Positions 20,604-56,596 are shown, counted from the first letter of the stretch. The stretch: 64,000 nt of DNA from Symbiodinium sp. CCMP2592 (GCA_905221615.1 CAJNDT010001236.1:620001-684000); one strand, 5' to 3'. Program-made: numbers and translations. The notes: generated by a model not told the origin, from the letters alone.

Positions 20604-21639
20604 TAAAAGAGCAGTTACCTCGGAGATCAGGAGCCCAGTCGCTTCAGTTGGAGCTGTTGTGGCACTCTCAGCCCGCTACGAGCCTTGCGTGTTAAGACCC
20701 CTAGTATTGTTCATTAGCTGCACCCGACATGATCTAATCTTCTCTGCGTGCTGCAGCCACAGAGCTGAGGTTGTCGCGATCAGACTTTTAACTTAACAGA
20801 TATAAGAGATGTGTCCTGTCTCATGCTCCAGCAGACTGAGAAGTAGGCCACACGAAGATCCCAGCTAGAACGCATGCTTTCATGCCAAGGCACCTTCCGG
20901 TACCTGGTAGAGAGCTTGGCAGTGTAGTGTTTTCACAGGCCAAGTCCTGCTCACCAATAAGTCACAGCATAACAGGGTCATGTAATGTCTCGTAATTGGA
21001 GTCCAGTGCACTTAATGTGATGTGGGGCTCTGTTCATCAACAGAAGTAGATTTATAAACAAGCAGTGTCCATGTTTTCCACTCCTGGGGTGTCTACCAAC
21101 CGGCAGCACAATATAACATCCAATCGCCGGTTCCACTTGCAATCGTCGCTTCCACTTGCAACAGCTTCCATATTCTGAGACTAACCTCAACTCGCTGCAG
21201 TCTTCAGCGTCCCTATCTACGACATCTTCAAAGCCCACTGCAACACCCACGCCGACGCAGAACACCCCTTTCCGCAAAGGGTAATATGTATCACCACCGA
21301 ATCCTCTTATAGTCACTCTATAGTGTGCGATTCCCCGAACCCGAATCTAATTATTAAGGTGCCTACATATTAATATATTATGTCACCTACACCCGAAGAA
21401 GCAGAGTTTTGAGACCTCTGAGGTGGCCGACGTGTGGTTATTCATAAAGAGCAGAAGCTGAAAGCCAGAAGTGACCTGCGCAAGGCGTGCCGGGCACTTC
21501 GGAAGTCTGTGGTTGTGTAAGGCTGTCATAGGGCTTTAGGTGTTTATGGTTGTGTTGTGCAGGTACTGAATGTATACAAGATTATGTATTTGCAACTATT
21601 TGCACACATGCTTGCGTTTATAGTTTGTATTAATATTTA

Positions 21640-21676
<37 letters not shown>

Positions 21677-22305
21677 AGTGTGTGTGTATATCAGGATTTA
21701 GCAGTTTCGGTAGCTTTCCAGCTTGTCGAAGCCATGGATGCGACGATGATATATCGTAGGCTACTAGGATAGTGCACAGTTCTCACTGCCCCTTGCTTTG
21801 GTTAATGTTCTGAACGCTTATCTTGGCAAGTCGCTCTTATCTTTCGATCCCCCCGTCGCTTTGCCAACCTGGATTGAGGGTTGTGTTGGAGGGGGGAGGA
21901 CACAGGGTCGAGTGCTTTGGCTCTTGGGTATGGGCTTGCAATATGGAATTTAGGAAGGATGGCCCCTGTTTCATCAGAAACTCCCTGGTCGGATTTCGAA
22001 TGATGCAGCTATTTTTTTATGTGTTTTTCATGTTACAACATTTCGGTGTGTCATGCTGTGTCTACGTACAAGTCAGGTATATGACTCTGGACCCTGAACC
22101 CCAAACGTTCTGTTTGAAGCCCCATACATGAATCTCGCAGAGACCAAACCCAGAGGGTGCATATATACTGCCATATGATTCGGTCCCAAAAGACCATCCT
22201 CATCATGGATTTGGGGGGACCTAATTCCATAATCGAGTGTATATGGACCCTCCTGAATTTGAAACCTACTTTTCTAGAGCTCCCGATTGTGATTTCTGCG
22301 GACGA
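20604..22305. other. Gene not evident; TA microsatellite inside
   Basis: 21632-21680 is a (TA)n run followed by GTGTGTG. 21340-21385 may be a decayed palindrome. Frames of about 100 codons (21823-22131 plus; 20978-21316 minus) show no domain or splice border I can defend. Confidence 0.4.
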
Positions 22306-22425
22306 AGCTCGCCTAGACCCTTACCCCACACCCTAGACCCCCGAATCCCAGACCTTAAAACCCCAACTCCCAAACCCTAAACCCTCAACCCTAAACCCCT
22401 AAACCCTAACCCCCAAACCCTAAGC
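22306..22425. repeat. Telomere-like CCCTAAA tract
   Basis: Degenerate CCCTAAA units, facing an opposite TTTAGGG tract at 22553. Confidence 0.8.
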
Positions 22426-22435
22426 TAATACGTCC

Positions 22436-22550
22436 GAAGTCACCACCAGCCACGGAAGAGCTCAAGCGCACCACTCTGCCGGAGTGGCCATGCCGCGGCG
22501 TGTGCGCGAGGCTCCCAAGCCGCAGGACACGGTCTGGGGGGGATTCTACC
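22436..22550 (+). CDS. Weak candidate exon between two telomere-like tracts
   Basis: A GC-rich island (over 60% GC by eye) lies between inverted heptamer tracts. From an ATG at 22490 it reads MPRRVREAPKPQDTVWGGFY and then runs into repeat. It may be a first exon; family unknown. Confidence 0.3.
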
Positions 22551-22552
22551 TG

Positions 22553-22735
22553 CGGTTTAGGGTTTTAGGGTTAGGGTTTAGGGTTAGGGTTTAGGGTTTA
22601 GGGTTAGGGTTTAGGGTTCAGGGCTTAGGGTTAGGGTTTAGGGTTTAGGGTTTAGGGTTTAGGGTTTAGGGTTAGGGTTTAGGGTTTAGGGTTTAGAGTT
22701 TAGGGGTTTCGGGTTTAGGGTTTAGGGGCTTCGGG
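22553..22735. repeat. Telomere-like TTTAGGG tract, longest in the window
   Basis: About 180 bp of TTTAGGG and TTAGGG units, including several perfect TTTAGGG runs. Confidence 0.9.
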
Positions 22736-22772
22736 TCTACCTTCAGTCTCCGTTGCAGTTCCTGTGTTTACC

Positions 22773-22930
22773 CTAAGGCTCCAAAGTAGTTCCTTTTTGG
22801 GGCTCATACTTAGAATCCTATAAGGTAATCCCAAAAAGGAACTACTATGGAGCCTCTGGGTAGTTTAACCAATTTTATAAGTAGGATTCCATAAGATAAC
22901 CACGAAAAGGAACTACAATGGAGAGCACAC
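22773..22930. mobile_element. Family D palindrome plus adjacent half copy
   Basis: 22773-22862 is a full copy (AAAGTAGTTCCTTTTTGGGG and the inverse AAAAAGGAACTACTATGGAG). 22868-22930 is a right half (CCATAAGATAACCACGAAAA and GGAACTAC). Confidence 0.85.
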
Positions 22931-23130
22931 GTAAACCCTCTAAGGGTCCCTGTACCCATAAAGTCCCGCAAGGGTTGCTCTAAAAAGTTCCTTGAAATTA
23001 AGAGCTCTGTAAGGGTTCGGGGTATTTGGGGTATGAGGCTCCATGTTCCCATATAGCCTAGACTTAGGCCTTACAGTGGTGTCCCTAGAAGAGGTTATTA
23101 GGGGCAAACGTACAAGTTACATGCACACGT

Positions 23131-23232
23131 GTTAGAAGCTGCCCCCACCCTGTAATAGTGACTATAAGGATTATAGTAGGGCCCTATTATATTCCTATTA
23201 TACCACTATTACAGGGGTGGCGGCCCCTTCTA
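23131..23232. mobile_element. Family H palindrome
   Basis: Arms AGAAGCTGCCCCCACCCTGT and CAGGGGTGGCGGCCCCTTCT around GGGCCCTATTATATTCC. Second copy at 46343. Confidence 0.85.
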
Positions 23233-23307
23233 AGATACGTGGATATTTAGGGACCTATAGAGTATCCTAAACACAAAACCCCAGCGAAGCCTTGAACCCA
23301 AGACCCT

Positions 23308-23533
23308 ACTTGGAGGATCATGGGACTTGGTAAGTAAGGTTCCTAAAAGGGATCTGATTATAGGGTTCCTTAAAGGGATCTATAGGGTTTACAGAGTTTA
23401 GGGTCTACTTAGAGGATCATGGGACTTAGTAAGTAGGATTATAAGTACCTTAATTGGGGTTATAAGTACGTAGTTGTAAGAATAGTAACCATAATCATAA
23501 CCCTAGTTACTAAGTCCCATGACCCTTTGAGTA
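23308..23533. mobile_element. Family A: solo left end and full copy
   Basis: 23308-23340 is a solo end. 23410-23533 is a full copy (CTTAGAGGATCATGGGACTT to AAGTCCCATGACCCTTTGAG) flanked by TA. Confidence 0.85.
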
Positions 23534-23972
23534 AGCCCTGTACCGGAACCCCTGACTCCTCAACAAAGGGGGTTGTAGAGCGCTTTCGTAGATTTCTGTA
23601 GTGTCCTCGGTAGTTTTGGGGATATTTTGGTCGTCACCAGCCTTTGACGATGGAGGGTTTCGGTTATGGGCTTAGGGTGTAAAGTTTATCACCGTCTTGC
23701 AAGTACCTTGTAAGGGGATTTCATAGTCCTTTTCATGTGATAGTTAGAGCCACAGTAATGGGTGGTTGGGAAGGTTTGGGTATAGTTTAGGGTTCAGGGT
23801 GCCTCCATTTTGGTGTTGGCCTTCATGCCTACATCCAGACGACCCAAACCTCCAACCTCAAAGCTCGAAACCATCATACTTGCCAACTCTAAAACCGAAT
23901 CCCGGCCTTAGACCTTGCCGAACCTGTGCAGCTACTCTTACGATAGCCACTGTAGCACACCTAAGAGAAGCC

Positions 23973-24075
23973 TACTGTAGGGGCCTAAATAAATACCAGT
24001 ACTATTTTGGGGTTCCTTCTTATAGGTGTTCTTTGATGAGGCCCAAAACCTTTTAGGCCCCTTTATAAAAAGCCC
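23973..24075. repeat. Family N palindrome (degenerate)
   Basis: GTAGGGGCCTAAATAAATAC at the left and TTTTAGGCCCCTTTATAAAA at the right. Similar to 58059-58165. Confidence 0.5.
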
Positions 24076-24181
24076 TACTCTTACCCTCCAAACCTTGAGG
24101 AGAAGAAGCTGCACCCCAAGACCTATGCGAAGCTGAAGGCAGGTGCTTCGACGAACCTCAATCCTTCTTCCTTGAAACCTA

Positions 24182-24420
24182 CTTAAAGGTTCATGGGACT
24201 TAGCAACTGGGGTTATAAAGAAGGTAACTATACGTGTACATAATTTCATAGAACCCCAAGTAGGTACTTATCCCTGCTTGTACTAAATCCCATGAACCTT
24301 CAGGTACCCTAAACCCTAAGCCCTTATAGTACCCGTATAGATCCCTTAAAGGGGCCCTTAACCCCTTACTTACTTACCAAGCCCCCCGGTATTTACTAAG
24401 TACCATGCACCTCCAAGTAG
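24182..24420. mobile_element. Family A full copy plus solo right end
   Basis: 24182-24303 runs from CTTAAAGGTTCATGGGACTT to AATCCCATGAACCTTCAG. 24385-24418 is a solo right end. Confidence 0.8.
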
Positions 24421-24509
24421 AACCGGTAGAGGCCAAGGCCCAAAAACTCCACACCCGAAGTCTGGCTGCCCCAAGCCCCGAAAATGCGATTCTGAATCTT
24501 ACACCCTAG

Positions 24510-24607
24510 GTTCCAATATCCCTATAGTAAGGAATATACGTTAAATCATGTTATCCTACCATAGTTTATAAGGTATATTCCTTGATAAAGGGATTTTGGA
24601 GTCTCTG
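24510..24607. mobile_element. Family L-like palindrome
   Basis: GGTTCCAATATCCCTATAGT at the left; TCCTTGATAAAGGGATTTTG at the right. Confidence 0.55.
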
Positions 24608-24999
24608 GGTGCGCCCTAGACATGCATGGGCTTGGGTGTAGGGCCTAGGGTGGTTGGTTCGGTTCCCCTGGAGCCCTGGCTTTAAACCCTACACACCCTA
24701 AACCCTTTGACCCTTACCCCTACAGTAATACATGTTTAGTCCTCAGGTTTAAAGGTCAGCCGTCGGGCATGTAAAGGTTCTCAGAGGTGATCCTGAAGGC
24801 GCAGTTTCTGACCCTTGGCGTCCCAACGACTGGAAGCCGATACATCGTAACTCCCGGAAATGCTGCACCCGTCGCTTGACAACCTCAACCCCATGACTCC
24901 ATGACCGCGGAGCTCTCGACCCCTCAGCCCAAATGGGTGAATCAGGGTAATTAGGGCTCATAACTCCTCATACCGCCTTGAATTGAAAACACCACCCTA

Positions 25000-25135
25000 A
25001 AATCCCTAAACCCCTAAACCCCTCAAGGCCCTAAACCCAAAACCCCTAAACCCTAAAACCAGTAAACCCCACAACCCTAAAACCCTAAACCCCTAACCCC
25101 TAAACCCTGTCGCCTGAACCTCGGGACACAAATCC
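25000..25135. repeat. Telomere-like CCCTAAA tract
   Basis: Degenerate units, many of the form CCCCTAAA. Confidence 0.8.
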
Positions 25136-25180
25136 CAAATCCCCAAACCCCTCTTGGCTAAACCGGTCCTCTGCTGCACT

Positions 25181-25400
25181 TAAAGGGTCATGGGGCTTAG
25201 TAACTATAGGGTTAAAACATAGGGTAACCTTGTAATTATAATTAGTTATAACCCCGACTAGAGCACTTATAGCCCTACTTACTAAGTCCCATGATCCTCC
25301 AAGTAGACCCTAAACCCTAAAGCCTTATAGTACCCCTAGTAGATCCCTTAAAGGGACCCTTAACCCCCTACTAAGTCCCATGATCCTCCAAGTACAGCTG
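25181..25400. mobile_element. Family A full copy plus solo right end
   Basis: 25181-25303 is a full copy ending AAGTCCCATGATCCTCCAAG and TA. 25370-25395 is a solo right end joined to TTAAAGGGACCCTTAACCCC. Confidence 0.8.
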
Positions 25401-25554
25401 GGAGCAACCGAAGACCCTAGAGCCGCCGCAGAAAACCCCAAAGAAGACCACCTGGGGGGGGGATGGCCTCTGGGGTTTAGGGTTTAGGGTCTAGGGTTTA
25501 GGGTTTTTAGGCACCTGGGGCCTTTAGGGGAGGCTTTGGGGATGGGCTCCAGGG

Positions 25555-25665
25555 CTACAGATAGATAGGCAAATATGCAGATAGATAAAGTTAGATAGAT
25601 TGGTAGATAGGTATATAGATAGGTAAATAGATAGGAACGTAGATAGCTAGATACACAGACACATC
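25555..25665. repeat. GATA-type tetranucleotide microsatellite
   Basis: Imperfect AGATAGATAG and GGTAGATA units. A related degenerate run is at 26175-26250. Confidence 0.85.
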
Positions 25666-25727
25666 ATGCGCTTGTGTCAACGCTTTGGGGGTCCACTGAG
25701 TCGATTATGACGCCGTCCGGGCACATA

Positions 25728-26067
25728 CTTGGAGGGTCATGGGACTTAGCAAGTAGGTGGTGAAGGGTCCATTTAAGGGATCTATAGGGGTGCTATAGGG
25801 GTTTAGGGTTTAGGGCCTACTTGGAGGGTCATGGGAGTTAGTAAGTAGGGGGTTAAGGGTCCCTTCAAGGGATCTATATAGGGGTGCTATAGGGGTGCTA
25901 TAGGGGTGCTAGGGTTTAGGGCCTACTTGGAGGGTCATGGGACTTAGTAAGTATTTATCTTTAGAGACTTTATTTATAAGTACCATAACCCCAATCAGGG
26001 GCCCTTTTAAGGCACTTGCAAGTCCACTTATCACCTACTTACTAAGTCCCCCGACCCTGCAAGTATT
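25728..26067. repeat. Composite array of family A ends
   Basis: Three consecutive units start with CTTGGAGGGTCATGGGA, followed by AAGGGATCTATAGGGGTGCTA and TTTAGGG. The last one continues into a palindrome (25928-26064) whose left arm is A-type (TCATGGGACTT) but whose right arm is A2-type (AAGTCCCCCGACCCTGCAAG), a hybrid of the two families. Confidence 0.8.
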
Positions 26068-26931
26068 ATGGGCAGGCCTCTAAATTAGAGTCACTTCTTA
26101 CGTCCCCAAAATAGTATGGCACCCTTATAGAAAGGACCCTATAAGGGAGCCTAACTAATAAGAGAACTGGTTGTATACATAGGTACGTAGGTATCGTAGG
26201 TAGAATGACAGGAAGAAAGGTAGATAGATCGACCGGTAGATAGCGAGCGAGTCCCAAACTCCAAAATCCTTTGACCCAGGTTTTGGGGCTTTACAGTTAC
26301 CTAATAGGGGCCCTACTAAAGTTGCAACATCTCAGAATCTCCTACTTGGGGTTCTATGTAATTATATGTACAAGTATAGGTTTACAACCCTAGTTGCTAA
26401 GTCCCATGAACCTTTAAGTAGGTTTCAGAGAAGAGAAGTATGTTTTGGTAGCTAAAGGAAGGCTCTGGCATTTTTCTCCAGGATCGACGCATCGAAGCAC
26501 TTGGAACCGGGGATTCGAGCTTGCTGCTGGACCGGGGTTTACTGATTTGTGGCTTCAGGTTTAGAGCTTTTACCTGAGATTTTGGAGGCAAGGTTTGTGA
26601 CTGCAGTTTGTGCTATGGTTTTTGATGCGTGTTCTTGAGCCCTAGCCCGGGCCCACCCGGTCTTCACTAGCAAGTTGTTGCCATACGGATCTGAATGACT
26701 GGTAATACAGTATTGTCCCTACATGGGGGTGGGTGCCCTTCTGCCCAAAACCCTAATTTCTGAATTTGTGAGGCCGGGATATTCAGCAAGCAGGGTTACG
26801 GATTTGGCAGTAAAGCTTGACCCAGACTCTCCGCCAACGTAGTTCTGCTAAAAGGCGATGTGCTGAATGCTAAGCACTTATACACTCTAAACCTTCAGCC
26901 TCACTTGTTTTAACCGAAATCCTATGGCGAG
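26068..26931. other. No supported gene; solo family A end
   Basis: 26390-26419 is a solo right end. The rest shows no exon I can place, although the 5' exons of the AlkB-like gene must lie somewhere upstream of 26932. Confidence 0.4.
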
Positions 26932-50848
<23,917 letters not shown>

Positions 50849-50949
50849 ATCCCGCGATTGAGTAACACCACTGGAACGTGCGAATAAGGGGGGAGGGGCT
50901 TCTCGAAAGTAGGGTCGGGTTTACAATTTGCGGTCCCAAACGGGGCTTT

Positions 50950-51230
50950 GGGCTCAAGTCCCTTTTTCGAAGAGTGATGCAAAATATTATTTGTGGACCC
51001 CCGGAGGGAGGCTAATATTTAGAGAACTATGCACATGAATGATGTTCACATGTGCGATGTTCGAGACTTCGGGTTTAAGCTCTTGTATTTTAGACTGTTG
51101 GCTCGCATACTGTCTGATGTTCACACCCATAGCCAACTCCGTGAGAAACGTCAGGTTCTGTTGACGGAAGCCTTGTTCGGAAGGATCCGCTTGTGAGATA
51201 CTGGGCCATGGGTTTGGAAACCTGACTACC
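50950..51230. other. No feature seen
   Basis: Unique sequence without a supported exon or repeat. Confidence 0.4.
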
Positions 51231-51747
51231 CTAAGGCTCCAAAGTAGTTCCTTTTCAGTATTCCCAAAAAGGAACTACTGTAATTTTATAAGGTATTCCC
51301 AAAAAGGAACTACTGTAATTCTATAAGGTATTCCCAAAAAGGAACTGTTGTAATTCTATAAGGTATTCCCAAAAAGGAACTACTGTAATTCTATAAGGTA
51401 TTCTCAAAAAGGAACTACTGTAATTCTATAAGGTATTCCCAAAAAGGAACTACTGTAATTCTAAAAGGTATTCCCAAAAAGGAACTACTGTAATTCTATA
51501 AGGTATTCCCAAAAAGGAACTACTGTAATTCTATAAGGTATTCTCAAAAAGGAACTACTATAATTCTAAAAGGTATTCCCAAAAAGAAACTGTTTTAATT
51601 CTATAAGGTATTCCCAAAAAGGATCTACTGTAATTCTATAAGGTATTCCCAAAAAGGAACTACTGTAATTCTATAAGGTATTCTCAAAAAGGAACTACTG
51701 TAATTCTATAAGGTATTCCCAAAAGGAACTACTATGGAGCCTCTGGC
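51230..51747. repeat. Family D element expanded into 13 x 35-bp tandem array
   Basis: Starts with a family D left arm (AAGGCTCCAAAGTAGTTCC) and ends with its right arm (GGAACTACTATGGAGCCTCT). Between them, 13 units of 35 bp start at 51271, 51306, 51341 and so on to 51691. Each is GGAACTACTGTAATTCTATA followed by AGGTATTCCCAAAAA, with few substitutions. Confidence 0.95.
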
Positions 51748-51834
51748 TCGTCACATGTGTCGAGCCTTCAGACATCGTCAGACGACGCTCGTAGAACGGA
51801 CAGAAGGTGGAGTGGAGGCCTATCATCGGTTTTT

Positions 51835-51875
51835 TAGGATTTATAGGGTTTAGGGGTTTAGGGTTAAGGGTATAT
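51835..51875. repeat. Short telomere-like tract
   Basis: GGGTTTAGGGG units, about 40 bp. Confidence 0.6.
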
Positions 51876-51949
51876 AGTCTATCATAGTATTTTGCAGTAA
51901 GTATAAGATTATAGTATATATACGCGGTAGTGAATAGCATACTCAACTA

Positions 51950-52860
51950 GTCCAGTCCAACCCCTGGGTGGACTACGTCTACGTCTGGCATCATTGAGTT
52001 TGAAGACCGTGGGTCGGAAAGTGTGTTCTTTCCAAGCGGCATAAGAAGTCTTGAACCCCCCAAGTCTCTCAGCCCCGGGACCCCCTCATGATGACGACGG
52101 CTACATCAAGCCACCACTTCCCTTCCAAATGACTACTGCTAACCGCCCCTCCGAATGCCTTGAACCCTAAAGCCTTAAACACTAAACCCCCGAACCCTCA
52201 ACTCTAAACGACTACCGGCATCAATCGCCGCTCTCAAGGATTCGACATCCTCTCGCCCAGCTACGCGCAACCTGCGCGGAAAGTGGTCAGCGCTGAGGAG
52301 ATCTCTCAAAGCCACCGGTGTCCCAAGACAGTGCTGGCTGCTGAAAATTAGGATCAAAGATCCTAAACGGAAACACCTGAAGCACAGGGTTTCCTCATTT
52401 TCAACGTCTAACTTACTTATGAGCGTGGCTGCAGAGAATCTGCTCGCCTTCCCCTCTATGTCCACATACGCATGACCCGAGCATGCCCCATGTACAGCAT
52501 GTACAGAGTTTCGGAAGGGATGGTGAAAAAGGTGGCACTCTTAGGAGGTTACTGGGCTGATACAGGAAGTTCTTTGAAGCATGCTATGGTTTTTGACTTC
52601 TATACAGTTAAAACCATGCTCGCCTAGCACGGCTACCGTCACACCATGTAACATCCCCCAGCCCAAAGATAGAATGCACTCTTAGTAGTATCCCCAACAC
52701 CCTACTATGCATGCCACGGCTGACAGTAGGAAAGGGATTCCTTGCAGAAGTTGGCACAGGGTTTGGGGTTATCGCAGTTTGTTCCGTGCCCTCAGCCCCG
52801 GCCCCGAATGCCTGGGGACCTCCTACACCCGAATCCCTGAATTCGAAAGCTTTGAAACAC
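51950..52860. other. No supported gene
   Basis: A minus-strand frame (52175-52465) has no recognisable domain. CCCTAAA-like units lie at 52160-52210. Nothing else is seen. Confidence 0.4.
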
Positions 52861-52864
52861 TACG

Positions 52865-52963
52865 GTTGATGATATAAATCCTGCATTACCTGAAGGGCCC
52901 TAAACTGTGGGAGTTATGGTATATTCCTTATTATGGGTAATGCAGGATTTATATCATCAACAG
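52865..52963. mobile_element. Family B palindromic MITE
   Basis: TA flanks; CGGTTGATGATATAAATCC to GGATTTATATCATCAACAG. Confidence 0.88.
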
Positions 52964-53695
52964 TAGGAGTATGAACCCTGAAAAGAAAAGCCCCAAAACC
53001 CGTATGCCAACAAAACCTAAGGTATTTGACTCTAGAAGCCAGAAACAAGTTGGAACAAATTTTCTTCTGATGCCTGAAGCTAAGCTATAGTGAATTCCAG
53101 CACTAATCATATTAATTGAAAGTTGTTTAGCTTTCTGGGTTCAGTGTAAACACAAGCAGTCTCTAACACCCTAGCAACACTGGCAGCACTGTAAGCCCCT
53201 GTTCTAGTTTCGAGGCCGCCTACGATCGGCTAACGTGGCGACTGGAGAAGCTTCTTGTGGAGTTGAGGCCCGTCCTGGGTGGAAGGGCTCTTTCCGGGCT
53301 TAGGGTTTAGGCTCGTGCTTTGTGGTTTTGTGGGCTGTCTGGCTTCCTGTAGGGGTTGTTAAAGTTCCCATCACAATTTTGTAGGGCTCCTGTTAAAGGA
53401 ACCGTTAATGGCTACCCAGAGACTGCACAATCCGCAAATCAAGGCCTAGATTTCAAACGTGTTCAGATACCCGCCATAACTCAAGGTATCCCGGTATCCC
53501 CTTCATGTAGGAACCTGATTCAGAAACCTTGGGCCCATAACACCCAAAAAAGTAGGATTCATACAAGGAACCCTAATAAAGGAGACAGGAACAGATGTTG
53601 AGAGCTACTAAGGGTAACGGTACTGGGGGCGTGGGGCCGGGGTGCTAGAGTCGCAGGTTTTAGGGGCTGTGGGCCTAGAACCAGGGTCGCGTCTA

Positions 53696-53820
53696 CTTAA
53701 AGGGTCATGGGACTTAGTAGCTATAGCGTTATAATAACTAAGGTAACTATACTTATCATTACTTAGAACACCAAATAAGGTGCTTACAACCTTTCTTACT
53801 AAGTCCCATGATCCTCCAAG
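53696..53820. mobile_element. Family A palindromic MITE
   Basis: TA flanks; CTTAAAGGGTCATGGGACTT to AAGTCCCATGATCCTCCAAG. Confidence 0.88.
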
Positions 53821-54318
53821 TAGGCCATCATGGGTAATCCGTTGGCTGAGGGAGCCCGCCCGCAGATCCCGATTCCCGAAACTTTGTGAGTCTTGCACAA
53901 GAAGTTCAGGGTTTAGGGTTGGGATTCATGGTGAGGCACTCGAAAGGCAACTAGGACCTATGCCAACATCTAGGCTTTATGTAAGAAGAGCACATAAGCA
54001 CAACATGCTTACACAGCCATCTGGGAGCAGCAGACGACCCCTACTTATAGATAACATACCATGTGAACACCTTCTGGATCCCTGCCAGCAAACACCCCTA
54101 TCTAAACCCTAAGTCCCTAAACCCTAAGCCTAAGCTCCAAACAAGCACTTTCTCATAACCGCGCGAACGATGTCTATGGCCCGGTGAGGATGATGAGTTC
54201 CTTTTCGGAAACGCAGATGAGTTTGGCCGACTTGCTGGCATTCCTGTGGGCCGCTGGCCAATGTATTGTTTTGGGTTCAGGGGGGATTAGGGATCTGGGT
54301 TCCGGGTTTAGGATTTAC

Positions 54319-54438
54319 TTGGAGGATCGTGGGACTTAGTAAGGCAGGTCATAAGTACTTCAAATGGGACTATGAGTACTTAGAATAGTAGAGTTACCTT
54401 AATCATAGCCCAAGTTACTAGTTTCCATGACCGTTTAA
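54319..54438. mobile_element. Family A palindromic MITE
   Basis: TA flanks; CTTGGAGGATCGTGGGACTT to TTTCCATGACCGTTTAAG. Confidence 0.85.
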
Positions 54439-54589
54439 GTAGGGTCGGGTTTAGGGCGACCGTGTAGGGCTTTGGGTTCAGGGACTTCGTGCCGATACTC
54501 TAAACCTTGAACCCCCGCTCGACTGCGAGAAGCCTTCGACGCCAAATCCTCGCTCTTGGGCGCTCCGGCTAAAACAGGGGCCATAATGA

Positions 54590-54637
54590 AACCCTAAACC
54601 CTAAACCCTAAACCCCAAACCCTTAACCCTAAACGGT
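54590..54637. repeat. Telomere-like CCCTAAA tract
   Basis: Four near-perfect CCCTAAA units followed by variants. Confidence 0.8.
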
Positions 54638-54731
54638 ATAGGCTAGGATAACCGAAGTCTGTAAGCGTATAGAAATTCTATTTCCCCCGACCTCGTTACT
54701 TGGTCCCCTGGCCCAGAGGCGCGCTCCTACG

Positions 54732-54830
54732 GTTGATGGTATAAATCCTGCATTACCTTAAGGACCCAAAACTATGGGAAGTATGGTATATTCCTCATTA
54801 TGGGTAATGCAGGGTTTATATCATCAACCA
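54732..54830. mobile_element. Family B palindromic MITE
   Basis: TA at the left; CGGTTGATGGTATAAATCC to GTTTATATCATCAACC. Confidence 0.85.
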
Positions 54831-55216
54831 CGAAGTAGTGTCCACTGCCCCCTGCGGCTCCAAAACCGTAGACCCTCAAAACCTTCATAACCCCAGGGCC
54901 GTGAAGAGGCTGCCACCTTAAAGCACCTGCATAGGTCTAGAATAATATAGAAGCTTGAATAGACTTGTTTGGGAAAAGCGGCATAATACGATTACCCATG
55001 TTTCCGTCTTTACGGTTTTGCGAGGTTTTTGCTGCCCAGCATGCAGCAATCAGTTTTCAAACCACAGCTGTTAACCGAGCCGCTTCGCCCCTTTGACAAC
55101 CACGGGACTCCCTTGAATCTAACCCTAAACCCCTAAGCTCTAAACCCTGCTACATCCGGAGCCGCCTTAAACTCAAGACATGAACTTCAGGCTTGGGGTT
55201 TGGGGTTTTTGGGCAT

Positions 55217-55221
55217 ACATA

Positions 55222-55259
<38 letters not shown>

Positions 55260-55268
55260 CATATATAT
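55217..55268. repeat. (TA)n microsatellite
   Basis: Two TA runs separated by TACA. Confidence 0.95.
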
Positions 55269-55439
55269 CCCGCCAAAGTACCTTATTATTCCCAACCAAA
55301 GTGCCTAACTACTTGGTGCACTGGACCCCTATAACATCCCTATATAAAACCCTAAACAAGCCCTTATATCATAGAACCCTTCTGGCGCGGGCACTCTCAT
55401 GAAACCAAACACCTTCATTGGGAACGGTCCCCAAATTCC

Positions 55440-55575
55440 TCAGCCCTGGACCCCTAGACCACCTCTATACAGCCCTAAACCCCTAAACCCCTAAACCCTA
55501 AACCCGTAGACCCCAAACCCCTACACCCCTAAACCCTACCTTAACCCCTAAATCCTAAACCCTTCTAACCTCCGA
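55440..55575. repeat. Telomere-like CCCTAAA tract
   Basis: CCCCTAAA and CCCTAAA units, degenerate to the right. Confidence 0.8.
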
Positions 55576-55679
55576 AACCCAAGGAGCTCGTCGTCCTGGC
55601 GCACAAGACAGCTTTGGGACTCATTTGGGTGAACACCACGCATCGGCCAGGCCTAGGCATCTCGGTATAAGGGTTTAAG

Positions 55680-56275
55680 GATTAGGGTTTTGAGGTTTCC
55701 TTAAAGGGCTCCTTAAAGGGTTCTCTAAGGGTTCAGGGTTGAGGGATTAGGGTTTGGGGTTCTATAAAAGCTGATCTTTTGGGAGCTTTCTAGGTTCCCG
55801 TTAAAGTTTCCTTGCAGGGCTCCTTAAAGGGCTCTATAAGGGTTCCATGAAGGCTTTAGGGTCTGCTAGGTTCCCGAGTAGTACCCTTTTGCCCTTGTTG
55901 TTGCCGGGAGGGGTTCCCGTATCAAAGCCAAAACGTAGGAAAAAGGGTACCCTCTCTGTTAAGGGGCTACTCAGGAACCTAGCTTTGCTCGTACCTACGG
56001 GTCCGGGTGCTCCGTATTCTAGGTTTTTAGGGCCTTTTGAAGGCACCAAAAACCAAAATAAATAACGACTAGTTGGCCCTTAGGGTGTTGTTTTCGGGAC
56101 GCAGGAGGTTAATACAGGGGTCGGAATTGTTCTCAAAAAAGGTCGGACTTGGCATCGTTTAGGGGGGTTTTGGGTTTAGGGGTTTGGGGTTTTGGGGTTT
56201 TTGGGGTTTTAAGGGTTTAAGGTTTAGAAGTTTAGGGGTTTAAGGGTTTAGGAATTTAGGTTTAAGGCTGTTTTG
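55680..56275. other. CTTAAAGGG-rich repeats and telomere-like tract
   Basis: 55690-55870 has recurring TTTCCTTAAAGGGCTCC-type units. 55850-56050 carries inverted similarity (TAGGTTCCCGAGTAGTACCC against GGGGCTACTCAGGAACCTAG), a probable palindromic element. 56160-56270 is TTTAGGG-like. No gene seen. Confidence 0.5.
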
Positions 56276-56596
56276 CTTTCTGCTTTGAGAGAGCTTGCTT
56301 CAGCACCATACCTGCAAGTCTACTTTCCTCTGACACCTGTTACGAACTTACAGTTTTGCATGCATGGTATTTGTCGGCGCACATAAGCTTCGGAATCGTA
56401 CACACCTTTCCAAAACTGCAATCATCTGAAGCACATGGAAGGGTAGATAGAGCCGGCTTCATAAGCCCAAAGACCCTTTATAAATATCAGAAGCCTACAA
56501 TCCACAAAATCATGTGCGACTGCTACAGAAAACAAGCCCTTTACTACTTGCTGCTGCACAAGCGGAGGATGTGCTCGCATCCTCATGATCCTTACT

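Noticed and set aside
22553-22735. True telomere
   Set aside because: Tracts are degenerate, short, in both orientations and internal to genes.
51271-51723. CRISPR-like regular repeat
   Set aside because: The 35-bp units are directly adjacent, without variable spacers, and derive from a family D palindrome.
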